Below the pieces are notes generated by a model that saw only the letters and a list, made by a program, of their open reading frames with translations, was not told where the DNA came from and did no database searches. 38,754 nt of DNA, from positions 1-38,754 of the forward strand of contig CALVLV010000019.1 of assembly GCA_944341075.1 (NCBI GenBank), written 5' to 3'. Source of the stretch: an uncultured Clostridia bacterium (GTDB lineage: Bacteria > Bacillota > Clostridia > Christensenellales > Borkfalkiaceae). Both the position numbers and the translations under genes were made by a program. Numbering within the stretch: position 1 is the first letter of the stretch; every line of letters begins with the position of its first letter. Shown here piece after piece: positions 32,362 through 38,754 of this stretch.

Positions 32362-32859
32362 TTATTTTATGCCGAACAATTTGCCGAAGCGGGAGGTGTG
32401 CGCATGGCACAGACCCACGGCCAAGGCGTCTGCAGCGTCGTCCGGGCGGGGGATCTTTGAAAGGCGGAGCATTGCCGTTACCACGTGCATCATCTGCACC
32501 TTGTCTGCCCTGCCGTAGCCGGTGAGCGCCTGCTTTATCTGCATGGGGGTGTATTCGTACAGCCTGCCGCAGTACTTTACGCACGTTAAAAGTATTACGC
32601 CGCGCGCGTGCGCAACAGGTATGCCTGTGGTGATGTTCTTTGCAAAGAACAGTTCCTCCACCGCTACCTCTGCGGGCTTATATTTATTGAGGAGCTTGTT
32701 CACGCCCTCCTCCAGCATGGCGAGGCGCACGGGCAGGCTCTCTTCTTTGGGGGTGAGCACCACGCCGTAGTCCACGGCCGCGCAGCTGTCGTCTGCCCTC
32801 TTTTCAATTACGCCGTAGCCCATTGTGGCAAGCCCGGGGTCTATGCCCAGAATTATCAT
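32362..32859 (-). CDS. ruvC: Crossover junction endodeoxyribonuclease RuvC
   Basis: 165 residues, usual length. The RNase H-like catalytic acids are D7 (GIDPGLATMGYG), E68/E69 (VAVEELFFAKN) and D141/D144 (RPDDAADALAVGLCH). RuvC nicks Holliday junctions symmetrically. It is the first gene of a ruvC-ruvA-ruvB-queA run, although 511 bp of repeats separate it from ruvA. Its promoter (32931-32959) faces that of argH. The ribosome-binding site is weak (ACGGAAGC). Confidence 0.97.
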   Translation of the reverse strand: MIILGIDPGLATMGYGVIEKRADDSCAAVDYGVVLTPKEESLPVRLAMLEEGVNKLLNKYKPAEVAVEELFFAKNITTGIPVAHARGVILLTCVKYCGRLYEYTPMQIKQALTGYGRADKVQMMHVVTAMLRLSKIPRPDDAADALAVGLCHAHTSRFGKLFGIK

Positions 32860-32884
32860 AAAATTGCTTCCGTAAAAAATACGC

Positions 32885-32913
32885 TTGATTTATGGCGATT
32901 TTTAAGTTATAAT
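32885..32913 (+). promoter_or_regulatory. Promoter of argH
   Basis: TTGATT (32885-32890) and TATAAT (32908-32913) with 17-bp spacing on the plus strand, about 66 bp before the argH ATG. Confidence 0.78.
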
Positions 32914-32930
32914 TTTTATATACTCTATAT

Positions 32931-32959
32931 ATTTTAGTTTAATTTAACGAATAAGTCAA
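32931..32959 (-). promoter_or_regulatory. Promoter of ruvC
   Basis: TTGACT (32959-32954) and TAAAAT (32936-32931) with 17-bp spacing on the minus strand. Its predicted start point falls within a few bases of that of the argH promoter. Confidence 0.75.
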
Positions 32960-32978
32960 TTTAATTGCGAGGTATAAG

Positions 32979-34358
32979 ATGAAACTGTGGCAGGGAAGGT
33001 TTGAAGAACCCACGGCCAAGGACGCCGACGACTTTAACGATTCGCTCCCCTTTGACAAAAAGTTGTGGAGGGAAGACATAACGGCGTCTGTTGCGCACGC
33101 GCGCATGCTTGGCAAGTGCGGAATAATCAGCGCGGAAGAGAGCGACGGGATATGCGGCGGGCTGGAGGCCATTTACGCCGACATAGAGGCGGGCAACATA
33201 GAGATAAAGGACGCCGAGGACATACATTCCTTTGTAGAAAACGAGCTGGTGGCGCGCATAGGCGATACCGGCAAAAAGCTGCACACGGCGCGTTCGCGCA
33301 ACGACCAGGTGGCGACGGACTTCAGAATGTACGTACGCCGCTCGAACGACGACGTTATGGCGGCGCTGAAAGAGATTATTACAAGCCTTACCGACAAGGC
33401 CGAAAGCGGGCTTAAATACGTTATGCCCGGCTACACCCACCTGAGAAAGGCGCAGCCCATGTGCGCGGGGCACTTTTTCAACGCTTATGCAGAGATGTTC
33501 ATGCGCGACCTTGACAGGTTTGCCGCCGCGAGAAAGCGCATGAACGTGATGCCGCTTGGCAGCGGCGCGCTGGCGGGCACTTCTTACCCCATAGACAGGA
33601 ACATGACCGCCACCCTGCTTGACTTTGACAGGCCGTGCGAAAATTCGCTTGACGGCGTTTCTGACCGCGATTTTGTGGCCGAGTACGCCTTTAACGCCTC
33701 TATGGCGATGATGCACCTTTCGCGCCTGTGCGAAGATATAATACTGTACTCCGCGGAGGAGTTCGGCTATTTTGAGATACCCGACGCGTACTCCACCGGC
33801 TCCTCCATAATGCCGCAGAAGAAGAACCCCGACATACCCGAGCTTATGCGCGGCAAGACGGGCAGGGTCTACGGCCACCTGATGGCCATACTGACCACAT
33901 TAAAGGGCATACCGCTTGCATACGACAAAGACCTGCAGGAAGACAAAGAGGGATTCTTTGACGCCGAAAAGCAGATCATAAGCTGCCTTAAGATAATGGC
34001 AGAACTCATAGACAACATGCAGCTGCGCGGCAACAGAATGAAGAAGGCAGCCGAAGGCGACTTTGCCTGCGCCACCGACGTTGCCGACTACCTTGCAAAG
34101 AAGGGCGTGCCCTTCCGCACCGCGCACGAGGTGACGGGCAGGATAGTGCGCTGGTGCATAGCAGAAAACCGCACTCTGCAGAACATGGCAATCGAGGAGT
34201 TCCAGAGCTTTGACGAGCACTTCGACATAGACATATGCGAGACGGTGCGCGCAAAGAACTGCGCCGAGGCGCGCACATCTTACGGCGGAGCCTCGCCAAA
34301 GAGCGTAAAGGAGAACATACGCTCATTAAAAAAGAGGCTGGCAAGATACGACGACTGA
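32979..34358 (+). CDS. argH: Argininosuccinate lyase
   Basis: 459 residues, standard length. It splits argininosuccinate to arginine and fumarate, the last step of arginine synthesis. The fumarase/aspartase superfamily signature GSSIMPQKKNPD (about 273-284) holds the catalytic Ser loop. TARSRNDQVATD (about 107-118) and the family start KLWQGRF are also clear. GAGGTATAAG precedes the ATG. argG is not adjacent, so argH stands alone here between ruvC and an XRE gene, with its own promoter and terminator. Confidence 0.97.
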   Translation: MKLWQGRFEEPTAKDADDFNDSLPFDKKLWREDITASVAHARMLGKCGIISAEESDGICGGLEAIYADIEAGNIEIKDAEDIHSFVENELVARIGDTGKKLHTARSRNDQVATDFRMYVRRSNDDVMAALKEIITSLTDKAESGLKYVMPGYTHLRKAQPMCAGHFFNAYAEMFMRDLDRFAAARKRMNVMPLGSGALAGTSYPIDRNMTATLLDFDRPCENSLDGVSDRDFVAEYAFNASMAMMHLSRLCEDIILYSAEEFGYFEIPDAYSTGSSIMPQKKNPDIPELMRGKTGRVYGHLMAILTTLKGIPLAYDKDLQEDKEGFFDAEKQIISCLKIMAELIDNMQLRGNRMKKAAEGDFACATDVADYLAKKGVPFRTAHEVTGRIVRWCIAENRTLQNMAIEEFQSFDEHFDIDICETVRAKNCAEARTSYGGASPKSVKENIRSLKKRLARYDD

Positions 34359-34379
34359 AGAAGAATTGCCCGAAAAAGT

Positions 34380-34455
34380 AAAGGCGCCGCGACAGGCGGC
34401 GCACCGAATATGACATACAAGCAAAAAGCGCCGCGTTATGCGGCGCTTTTTGCTT
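34380..34455 (+). terminator. argH terminator
   Basis: A strong hairpin GCAAAAAGCGCCGC/GCGGCGCTTTTTGC (34421-34434 with 34440-34453) with a T-rich 3' arm. A smaller GGCGCCGC/GCGGCGC hairpin (34383-34402) lies before it. Confidence 0.85.
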
Positions 34456-34670
34456 GAATTTTGCATGAATATTGCATTCCGGCAGACAGGCACGCTGAGT
34501 TGCATGCCGCTGACTGCTTCAGCAATTGGATCTTGTGGCGCAAAGGCAAAAACTGCCGCAGATGCCGCGCAGAATATACGCGGGATCCAACCTCTCCTTT
34601 AGCGGCGGTTTTGCGGCGCGACGCGCCGTGTTTTACGCATGACGGCCCGGGCTAAAGAAAAGCAAAGCTA
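34456..34670. other. Gap between argH and the XRE gene, no gene seen
   Basis: 215 bp with an open frame of 64 codons on the plus strand that has no ribosome-binding site, no family resemblance and unusual composition. GC-rich inverted segments (GCGGCG and GCGCGACGCGC) are present, but no repeat of the R1-R3 families. Confidence 0.4.
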
Positions 34671-34886
34671 TCAATAGCCGTCGTAGCCGAGCAGGTAGTC
34701 GCATGAACAGCCCAATGCTTCGGCAAGCCGCACGATGGCGGACGCCGTAGGTTCACATACCTCCTTTTCCCAGAGAACTATCATGGGCTGACTGCACCCC
34801 ACCATCTTGGCAAGCTGCGCCTGCGTAAAGTGGTTCTCAAGTCTTAGTTCACGTATTCGTTGTGCAATAATCATTACGTCAAACAT
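34671..34886 (-). CDS. Small XRE-family DNA-binding protein
   Basis: About 71 residues. It is nearly all one Cro/CI-type helix-turn-helix domain: RIRELRLENHFTQAQLAKMVGCSQPMIVLWE, seen by position at about 10-40, then EPTASAIVRLAEALGCSCDYLLGY. Such proteins are usually repressors, here of unknown target. The start is uncertain: ATGs at 34886 and 34874 and a TTG at 34940 are in frame, and none has a good Shine-Dalgarno sequence. No phage or toxin partner is adjacent, so it is an orphan regulator. Confidence 0.82.
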   Translation of the reverse strand: MFDVMIIAQRIRELRLENHFTQAQLAKMVGCSQPMIVLWEKEVCEPTASAIVRLAEALGCSCDYLLGYDGY

Positions 34887-35031
34887 ACCACAATAATTGC
34901 GGTCATTCTTGAAAAAATCAGTAAACTTATTTAATATCAAAAAAGCTTATACCGATAGGGCGGGCCGTTTACCTGCCCGCGGTGCCATCAAGAATTATGT
35001 AATTTTTTATGTTTGATGTTGCTTTGCAGAC

Positions 35032-36222
35032 TTATTTGCCCGACATATAATGCGCGGCAAGGGCCGAAAAGGCGGGCAGCGAGCGCTCTATCATGCCGGG
35101 AGAGACGCAGTAAGCGAGGCGGACATATCCGCGGCAGCCGAAGCCGTCGCCGGGGACGAGCAGCAGTCCCAGCTGCTTTGCCCTTTGGGAAAATTCTTCG
35201 GCGTCGCCGCCCGGGCACTGCATGAAGATATAGAACGCGCCCCGAGGCTGTATTACCTTAAAGCCCATAGAGGTGAGCGCGGTGCACAGCCTTTGGCGGT
35301 TGCGGGCGTATACGGAGATATCCGATGTTTTGCCCAGCAGCTTTGCAACGGCGTACTGCAGCATCGAGGGGGCGCATACATATCCGAGCGCCCTGCCCGC
35401 GCCGCACACCGCGGCATAGACGTCCTCCCGCCCCTCCGCCTCCCTGTTCAGGGCGATATACCCGATTCGCTCGCCGGGCAGAGAGAGGCTCTTTGAAAAT
35501 GAGTAGCAGACGATACTGCTTTTGTAGAGGTTCATCACATACGGCACCCGTTCGCCGCCGAATACAAGTTCGCGGTATGGCTCGTCTGAGAGCAGCCACA
35601 CCGTGCTGCCCGTACTTGCAGAGTGCTGCCTCAGAATATCGCATACTGCCCTGAGCTTTTCTTCCCCGTACACCACGCCCGTGGGGTTGTTGGGCGAGTT
35701 GACTATTAGCACGCGCGTTTTATTTGTGAGGGCGGCGCGCAGCGCCTCTGCATCTATATCAAAATTTTCGTCCGTGGGAACGGGCACGAGCTTTGCGCCC
35801 GCCGTGGCGGCGAATACCGAATATTCCGGGAAATAGGGCGAGAACGACAGCACCTCGTCCCCCTCTTCGCACAGCGCGCACAGCGAGATGGTGAGCGCGG
35901 CGGCCGCCCCGCACGTCATGTATATGTCGTCTGCGGTGACGTGGTCGCCGAAATTGCCGTTTATATAGTCGGCGACAGCCTTGCGCACGGGCAACGCGCC
36001 CTGGGCCGAGGTATATCCGTGCAGGGCGACGGGGTCGGAGTTTTCTATCAGGTCTTTGAGCACGGCGTTGAACTCTTCGGGAGGGGGAACGCTGGGGTTG
36101 CCGAGGGAGAAATCGTACACCTTGTCGTCCCCGCGCTCTGCCCTGAGCCTGTTGCCGTATTCAAACAGTTCCCTTATCACCGAGCGAACCTTGCCCAGCT
36201 GCACATACCTTTTGTTTGCCAT
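35032..36222 (-). CDS. Pyridoxal phosphate-dependent aminotransferase, class I/II
   Basis: 396 residues of the fold-type I AspC/AspB group. The PLP lysine is K244 (SFSKSLSLPGERIGY). N179 (NSPNNPTG), D213 (LSDEPYR) and the C-terminal substrate-carboxylate Arg region (GYVRLAYCVS) are in place. The sequence resembles aspartate- or alanine-type aminotransferases, but the substrate cannot be fixed and no pathway gene is adjacent. AGAGG lies about 9 nt before the ATG. A promoter lies at 36275-36303. Confidence 0.92.
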   Translation of the reverse strand: MANKRYVQLGKVRSVIRELFEYGNRLRAERGDDKVYDFSLGNPSVPPPEEFNAVLKDLIENSDPVALHGYTSAQGALPVRKAVADYINGNFGDHVTADDIYMTCGAAAALTISLCALCEEGDEVLSFSPYFPEYSVFAATAGAKLVPVPTDENFDIDAEALRAALTNKTRVLIVNSPNNPTGVVYGEEKLRAVCDILRQHSASTGSTVWLLSDEPYRELVFGGERVPYVMNLYKSSIVCYSFSKSLSLPGERIGYIALNREAEGREDVYAAVCGAGRALGYVCAPSMLQYAVAKLLGKTSDISVYARNRQRLCTALTSMGFKVIQPRGAFYIFMQCPGGDAEEFSQRAKQLGLLLVPGDGFGCRGYVRLAYCVSPGMIERSLPAFSALAAHYMSGK

Positions 36223-36274
36223 AATAAAGTACCTCTGTACATTTTATTCTTTGGTATTATAGCACCTTTTTAGT

Positions 36275-36303
36275 ATTATAACACCGCCGCGCACAATTTG
36301 CAA
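36275..36303 (-). promoter_or_regulatory. Promoter of the aminotransferase gene
   Basis: TTGCAA (36303-36298) and TATAAT (36280-36275), 17-bp spacing, minus strand. A second TATAAT (36261-36256) lies in a 19-bp tandem copy (GGTGYTATAATACYAAA) immediately downstream. Confidence 0.75.
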
Positions 36304-36387
36304 GGGGATGTTTACGGCAAGACCGAAGGGTGTGTTTATATCTATTATCCTGAAATGTTCCAAAAAGCGTGTTTATAGCTACCACTC

Positions 36388-36499
36388 TGTCATCTCGACC
36401 GAAGCCCACGAATGTGTGCGAAGTGGAGAGATCTCTCTTTATAATATCTTTTTAGAGATTTCTCCACGCGTTCGCTTTGCTCACTTGGTCGAAATGACA
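36388..36499. repeat. R2 element, complete palindromic copy
   Basis: 112 bp. Outer inverted repeats are TGTCATCTCGACC (36388-36400) and GGTCGAAATGACA (36487-36499). Inner inverted repeats are GGAGAGATCTCT (36425-36436) and AGAGATTTCTCC (36454-36465) around an AT-rich centre. It is the cleanest copy in the window and shows the family's nested palindrome. No open reading frame of note lies inside. Confidence 0.8.
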
Positions 36500-36584
36500 G
36501 ATATGGTTTAATTTTGCGCCGCGCCACCCATACCCTTCCTTTAAGTCTCAAACGGCGTAAAGACAACGCCGTTTTCGGTCACCG

Positions 36585-36670
36585 CTCGCACCTTACACTT
36601 TGTGCTCGCTCATCTCACTTCGGCACGCACAACGGGTGTCCGTTGTGCTATGAAACGCCTCGTTCATCCT
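36585..36670 (-). repeat. R1 accessory module alone (inverted)
   Basis: On the minus strand it repeats the copy-C unit: TTTCATA, the GCACAACGG/CCGTTGTGC stem with ACAC loop (36627-36648), GAAGTGAGATGAGC, a stem GCGAGCAC/GGTGCGAGC that differs from copy C, and GGTGACCGA. The R1 core itself is absent here. Confidence 0.6.
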
Positions 36671-36738
36671 TAGGCAGGGGAGGCTTGACCGTGTAGAGTT
36701 GCCCTCGGCGGTGGAATTACACTCCCCCATGCCTTATA

Positions 36739-37464
36739 TCATACGGTGAGTTGCTTTCTGAAGGTGCCAAGTATGCGGCTCTCTATCCTGGATACCTGCA
36801 CCTGCGACACGCCGAGAAAGGCGGCCACTTCGCTCTGGGTCATGTCGCGGAAGTAGCGCAGCATTATCACCTTGCGGTCGCGCTCGTCCAGCCCCTCTAT
36901 CGCCGTTTTAAGCTGAAGAACGTCTATCATGTCCTCCTGCCTGTCCTCAGAGGGAAGGCGGTCGACCAGCTCGCCCGTCTTTTCGTCCTTATACTCGCCC
37001 TGGGCGGAGAGCGAGAGCGGCATGCATGAAGAGCCCATTGTGAAAACCACCTGGCTTTCGGGCATGCAAAAGCGCTCGGCAATGGCCTTTACCGAGGGTG
37101 CGCTGCCGTTGGCCGCGGCATACTCTTCTATAAATTTGTTTATGGCCTTGGCTTCGGCCTTTATTGCGCGCGACACCTTTATACTGCCGTCGTCGCGCAT
37201 GAAGCGCTTTATTTCGCCGGCTATCATGGGCACGGCGTATGTGGAAAAGCGCACGCCGTAACTTTCGTTAAAGCCGTTTATCGCCTTTAAAAGCCCCATG
37301 CTTGCCAGCTGATACAAATCGTCGTACTCCACCCCCTTGTTGAGGTAGCGGCGCACTATCGACTTTATCAGGTTGGAATTTTCGGCAAGCAACTTTTCCT
37401 TGGCGGCATTGTCGCCCGACTTTGCGCGCGAAATCAGCAGGTTGGTCTCTTTGACATCAAGCAT
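36739..37464 (-). CDS. sigF: RNA polymerase sigma-F factor (forespore)
   Basis: 241 residues. Sigma region 2 (NLIKSIVRRYLNKGVEYDDL and LYQLASMGLLKAINGF), region 3 and a region 4 helix-turn-helix (MTQSEVAAFLGVSQVQVSRIE) are clear. SigF is the first forespore-specific sigma factor, held inactive by SpoIIAB. The ATG at 37464 with GGAAG upstream is chosen over a TTG two codons earlier. It overlaps the spoIIAB stop, which with spoIIAA completes the standard spoIIA operon. Confidence 0.96.
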   Translation of the reverse strand: MLDVKETNLLISRAKSGDNAAKEKLLAENSNLIKSIVRRYLNKGVEYDDLYQLASMGLLKAINGFNESYGVRFSTYAVPMIAGEIKRFMRDDGSIKVSRAIKAEAKAINKFIEEYAAANGSAPSVKAIAERFCMPESQVVFTMGSSCMPLSLSAQGEYKDEKTGELVDRLPSEDRQEDMIDVLQLKTAIEGLDERDRKVIMLRYFRDMTQSEVAAFLGVSQVQVSRIESRILGTFRKQLTV

Positions 37465-37894
37465 TCTCAACTTCCGGATCGAAATGTTTTGACATACTCA
37501 CCAGCGTGCCCGCGCCCTTTTCGGAGCGGACGGAAAATTCGTCCATGAACGTCTGCATGATGGTAAAGCCCATGCCCGAGCGCTCGTCGGAAGGGAGCGT
37601 GGTGAAAAAGGGCTGCACGGCCGCCTCAACGTCGGCTATGCCCACGCCCTTGTCGCCGATAGTGATATGTAGGCAGTTGCCGTCGGTGGTGCATTCCACC
37701 GTAACTATGCCGGGCGCCTCTCTGTAGGCGTGCACGGTGCAGTTTGTTACGGCCTCCGAGACGGCGGTCTTTACGTCGGAAAGCTGCGAAAGCGTGGGGT
37801 TGAGCGGCAGGCAGAAGGCCGCCACCGCGTCGCGCGCGAAGGCCTGATTTTCCGGCAGGGACAAAAATTCAAGTTTAAGGTAGTTGTTTTTCAT
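37457..37894 (-). CDS. spoIIAB: Anti-sigma-F factor and serine kinase SpoIIAB
   Basis: 145 residues with a GHKL ATPase fold. The N-box AVSEAVTNCTVHAY holds E47 and N51, the G1 box is GDKGVGI, and the G2 region is SGMGFTIMQTFMDE. SpoIIAB binds SigF and also phosphorylates SpoIIAA. The ATG at 37894 has AGGATAGG before it. A start five codons upstream (37909) overlaps the spoIIAA stop but lacks a ribosome-binding site. Confidence 0.96.
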   Translation of the reverse strand: MKNNYLKLEFLSLPENQAFARDAVAAFCLPLNPTLSQLSDVKTAVSEAVTNCTVHAYREAPGIVTVECTTDGNCLHITIGDKGVGIADVEAAVQPFFTTLPSDERSGMGFTIMQTFMDEFSVRSEKGAGTLVSMSKHFDPEVENA

Positions 37895-37905
37895 TGACCT
37901 ATCCT

Positions 37906-38217
37906 TCATTCTGTTTTTGGTATCAGCGAGTATATCCCGCTTATGTTAAGTATTTTATCGGCGGCAAAATCCGGCTTTTCGATAAGTACCGGTATGTTTA
38001 AGCGGCGCGCCTTTTTGTAGCGGCCTATAAGAAAGCCTATGCCGGTGGAGTCCATGAACCTGACCCCCTCTAAATTGATGACTATGCGGTCGGCCTGCAC
38101 GTTGACGTCGATTAGGTTATCGCACTCCCTGCGCGCCTTGGCGGCGCTGCATTCGTCAAGCTCGCCCGAAAGGTACAGCCGCAGCGTGCCGTTGCGGAGA
38201 AGTCCGTGTACTTCCAT
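37906..38217 (-). CDS. spoIIAA: Anti-anti-sigma factor SpoIIAA
   Basis: 103 residues, a single STAS domain. The phosphorylated serine is S57 in VRFMDSTGIGF. When unphosphorylated, SpoIIAA binds SpoIIAB and frees SigF in the forespore. The ATG at 38217 has GGAG 7 nt upstream and gives the family-typical length; the longer in-frame start at 38265 adds an unrelated leader. It is the first gene of the operon. I looked for a sigma-H promoter (GAAT-type -10) upstream and found no convincing one. Confidence 0.96.
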   Translation of the reverse strand: MEVHGLLRNGTLRLYLSGELDECSAAKARRECDNLIDVNVQADRIVINLEGVRFMDSTGIGFLIGRYKKARRLNIPVLIEKPDFAADKILNISGIYSLIPKTE

Positions 38218-38610
38218 GATCTCGCTCCAGAGTTCAATTAATATAGCGCAAGGGCCTTGGCGCAAGCCTGCGCCCCGGCCTTACAGTATGCCATGATACC
38301 GCCGCGGCGGGCGCGCAATTTATATATATTTGCCGAACTATGTATATTTTTGTAGAATGGCGGCGCGCCGACACTGAATACAGCTATGCGCTGCAGGCGG
38401 AACGAGCAACGACACAGGCGCAACACCCGAAGATATCCGGCAAGGCGCAGACAGCGTATAAAGATAAGTTGTTTTTGCGTTTACGGGCCGCAATAAAAGC
38501 GCTTTATGCATGTATCTGCGGGGCTTTTGCGGCATTGGCGCACAACATGCCGCCGCATGAAAAAAGTTAAAAAATTTTTAATATTCATCGAAGAAATCGC
38601 AAAAAATTGC
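38218..38610. other. Gap between spoIIAA and the tRNA gene, no gene seen
   Basis: About 390 bp. Short open frames on both strands lack ribosome-binding sites and family resemblance. A GC-rich inverted region (GCCGCCGCGGCGG on the minus strand, near 38300) and a palindromic TGCGGC...GCCGCA pair near 38530-38563 are visible. The R1-R3 families are absent. Confidence 0.4.
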
Positions 38611-38639
38611 TTGACAAAAGGTTGTGGTTATATTATTAT
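38611..38639 (+). promoter_or_regulatory. Promoter of the tRNA gene
   Basis: Consensus TTGACA (38611-38616), a 17-bp spacer, and TATTAT (38634-38639), about 45 bp before the tRNA 5' end. The short leader can form a CGGGT/ACCCG hairpin. Confidence 0.88.
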
Positions 38640-38683
38640 ATACGAGCGTGTTCGGGTAATACACCCGCGCCGCAAAACAATGG

Positions 38684-38754
38684 GGGCCTTTAGCTCAGTT
38701 GGTTAGAGCTACCGGCTCATAACCGGTTGGTCCGCGGTTCGAGTCCGTGAAGGC
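38684..38754 (+). tRNA. tRNA with CAU anticodon, 3' end cut by the window; Ile2 (lysidine) or Met
   Basis: The cloverleaf is clear: acceptor GGGCCTT pairing with AAGGC (last bases outside the window), D-arm GCTCAGTTGGTTAGAGC, anticodon stem ACCGG/CCGGT with loop CTCATAA, T-arm CGCGG-TTCGAGT-CCGTG. The anticodon is CAU. Acceptor pairs C4-G69 and C5-G68 are features linked in E. coli to TilS recognition of tRNA-Ile2, so this may read AUA rather than AUG. Further tRNAs may follow outside the window. Confidence 0.92.

Noticed and set aside
32961-33878. Minus-strand open frame of 305 codons
   Set aside because: Antisense shadow of argH; composition (His/Arg/Val-rich) is typical of a shadow frame.
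34461-34655. Plus-strand 64-codon open frame after argH
   Set aside because: No ribosome-binding site, no family resemblance, and it directly follows a strong terminator.
38238-38426. Minus-strand 62-codon open frame upstream of spoIIAA
   Set aside because: No ribosome-binding site, overlaps the spoIIAA leader and has no recognisable content.

Overview
The window is a gene-dense stretch of chromosome from a spore-forming, low-to-mid GC Firmicute, most likely an uncultured gut-type Clostridia. Evidence for this is a set of sporulation genes (spoIIAA-spoIIAB-sigF, sigH, yabP-yabQ, cwlD), the ranthipeptide pair scfA/scfB (SCIFF precursor and maturase), which is a clostridial hallmark, and gene orders typical of Clostridia (ruvCAB-queA-tgt-yajC-scfA-scfB-secD-secF-recJ-relA-MBL hydrolase-hemZ). 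No phage, plasmid or transposase gene is visible. Taxonomy finer than Clostridia is an inference I cannot support from the sequence alone.

Layout, left to right; almost everything is on the minus strand, so transcription mostly runs from high to low coordinates. 1-1304: the 5' end of ppx/gppA, a divIC/ftsB-type gene, yabQ and yabP (sporulation/division cluster). 1845-3677: typA with a leader carrying a promoter and an intrinsic terminator. 3916-10378: an operon mrnC-rlmB-sigH-dnaX-ybaB-recR-gpsA, with a 1-kb block of repeats between ybaB and recR. 10453-11145: cwlD on the plus strand. 11556-14017: pnp and rpsO. 14233-16204: hemZ and an MBL-fold hydrolase. 16657-23879: relA/spoT, recJ, secF, secD. 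24086-26678: scfB, the 52-residue scfA, a TIGR04086-like membrane protein, yajC. 26888-32859: tgt, queA, ruvB, ruvA, ruvC. 32979-34358: argH on the plus strand. 34671-36222: a small XRE regulator and a PLP aminotransferase. 36739-38217: the spoIIA operon. 38684-38754: a CAU-anticodon tRNA cut by the window end.

The genes form recognisable functional groups: sporulation control (sigH, spoIIA operon, yabPQ, cwlD), recombination and repair (ruvCAB, recJ, recR, dnaX), tRNA queuosine synthesis (queA, tgt), Sec export (secD, secF, yajC), stringent response (relA), and translation/RNA turnover (typA, rpsO, pnp, mrnC, rlmB).

The most unusual content is between genes. Gaps hold three dispersed repeat families. 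The most striking (R1) is a roughly 110-bp core, in units of about 245-305 bp, built of successive hairpins. The unpaired linkers and loops are conserved between copies, while the stem bases differ and stay complementary. Copies sit directly at the starts of recR, ruvB and ruvA and after the ends of ruvA and ruvC. This covariation suggests selection or mechanism acting on folded RNA or single-stranded DNA. I do not recognise it as a named family. The second family (R2) is a TGTCAT-bounded palindromic element and the third (R3) a module that ends at the stop codons of typA, relA and queA.
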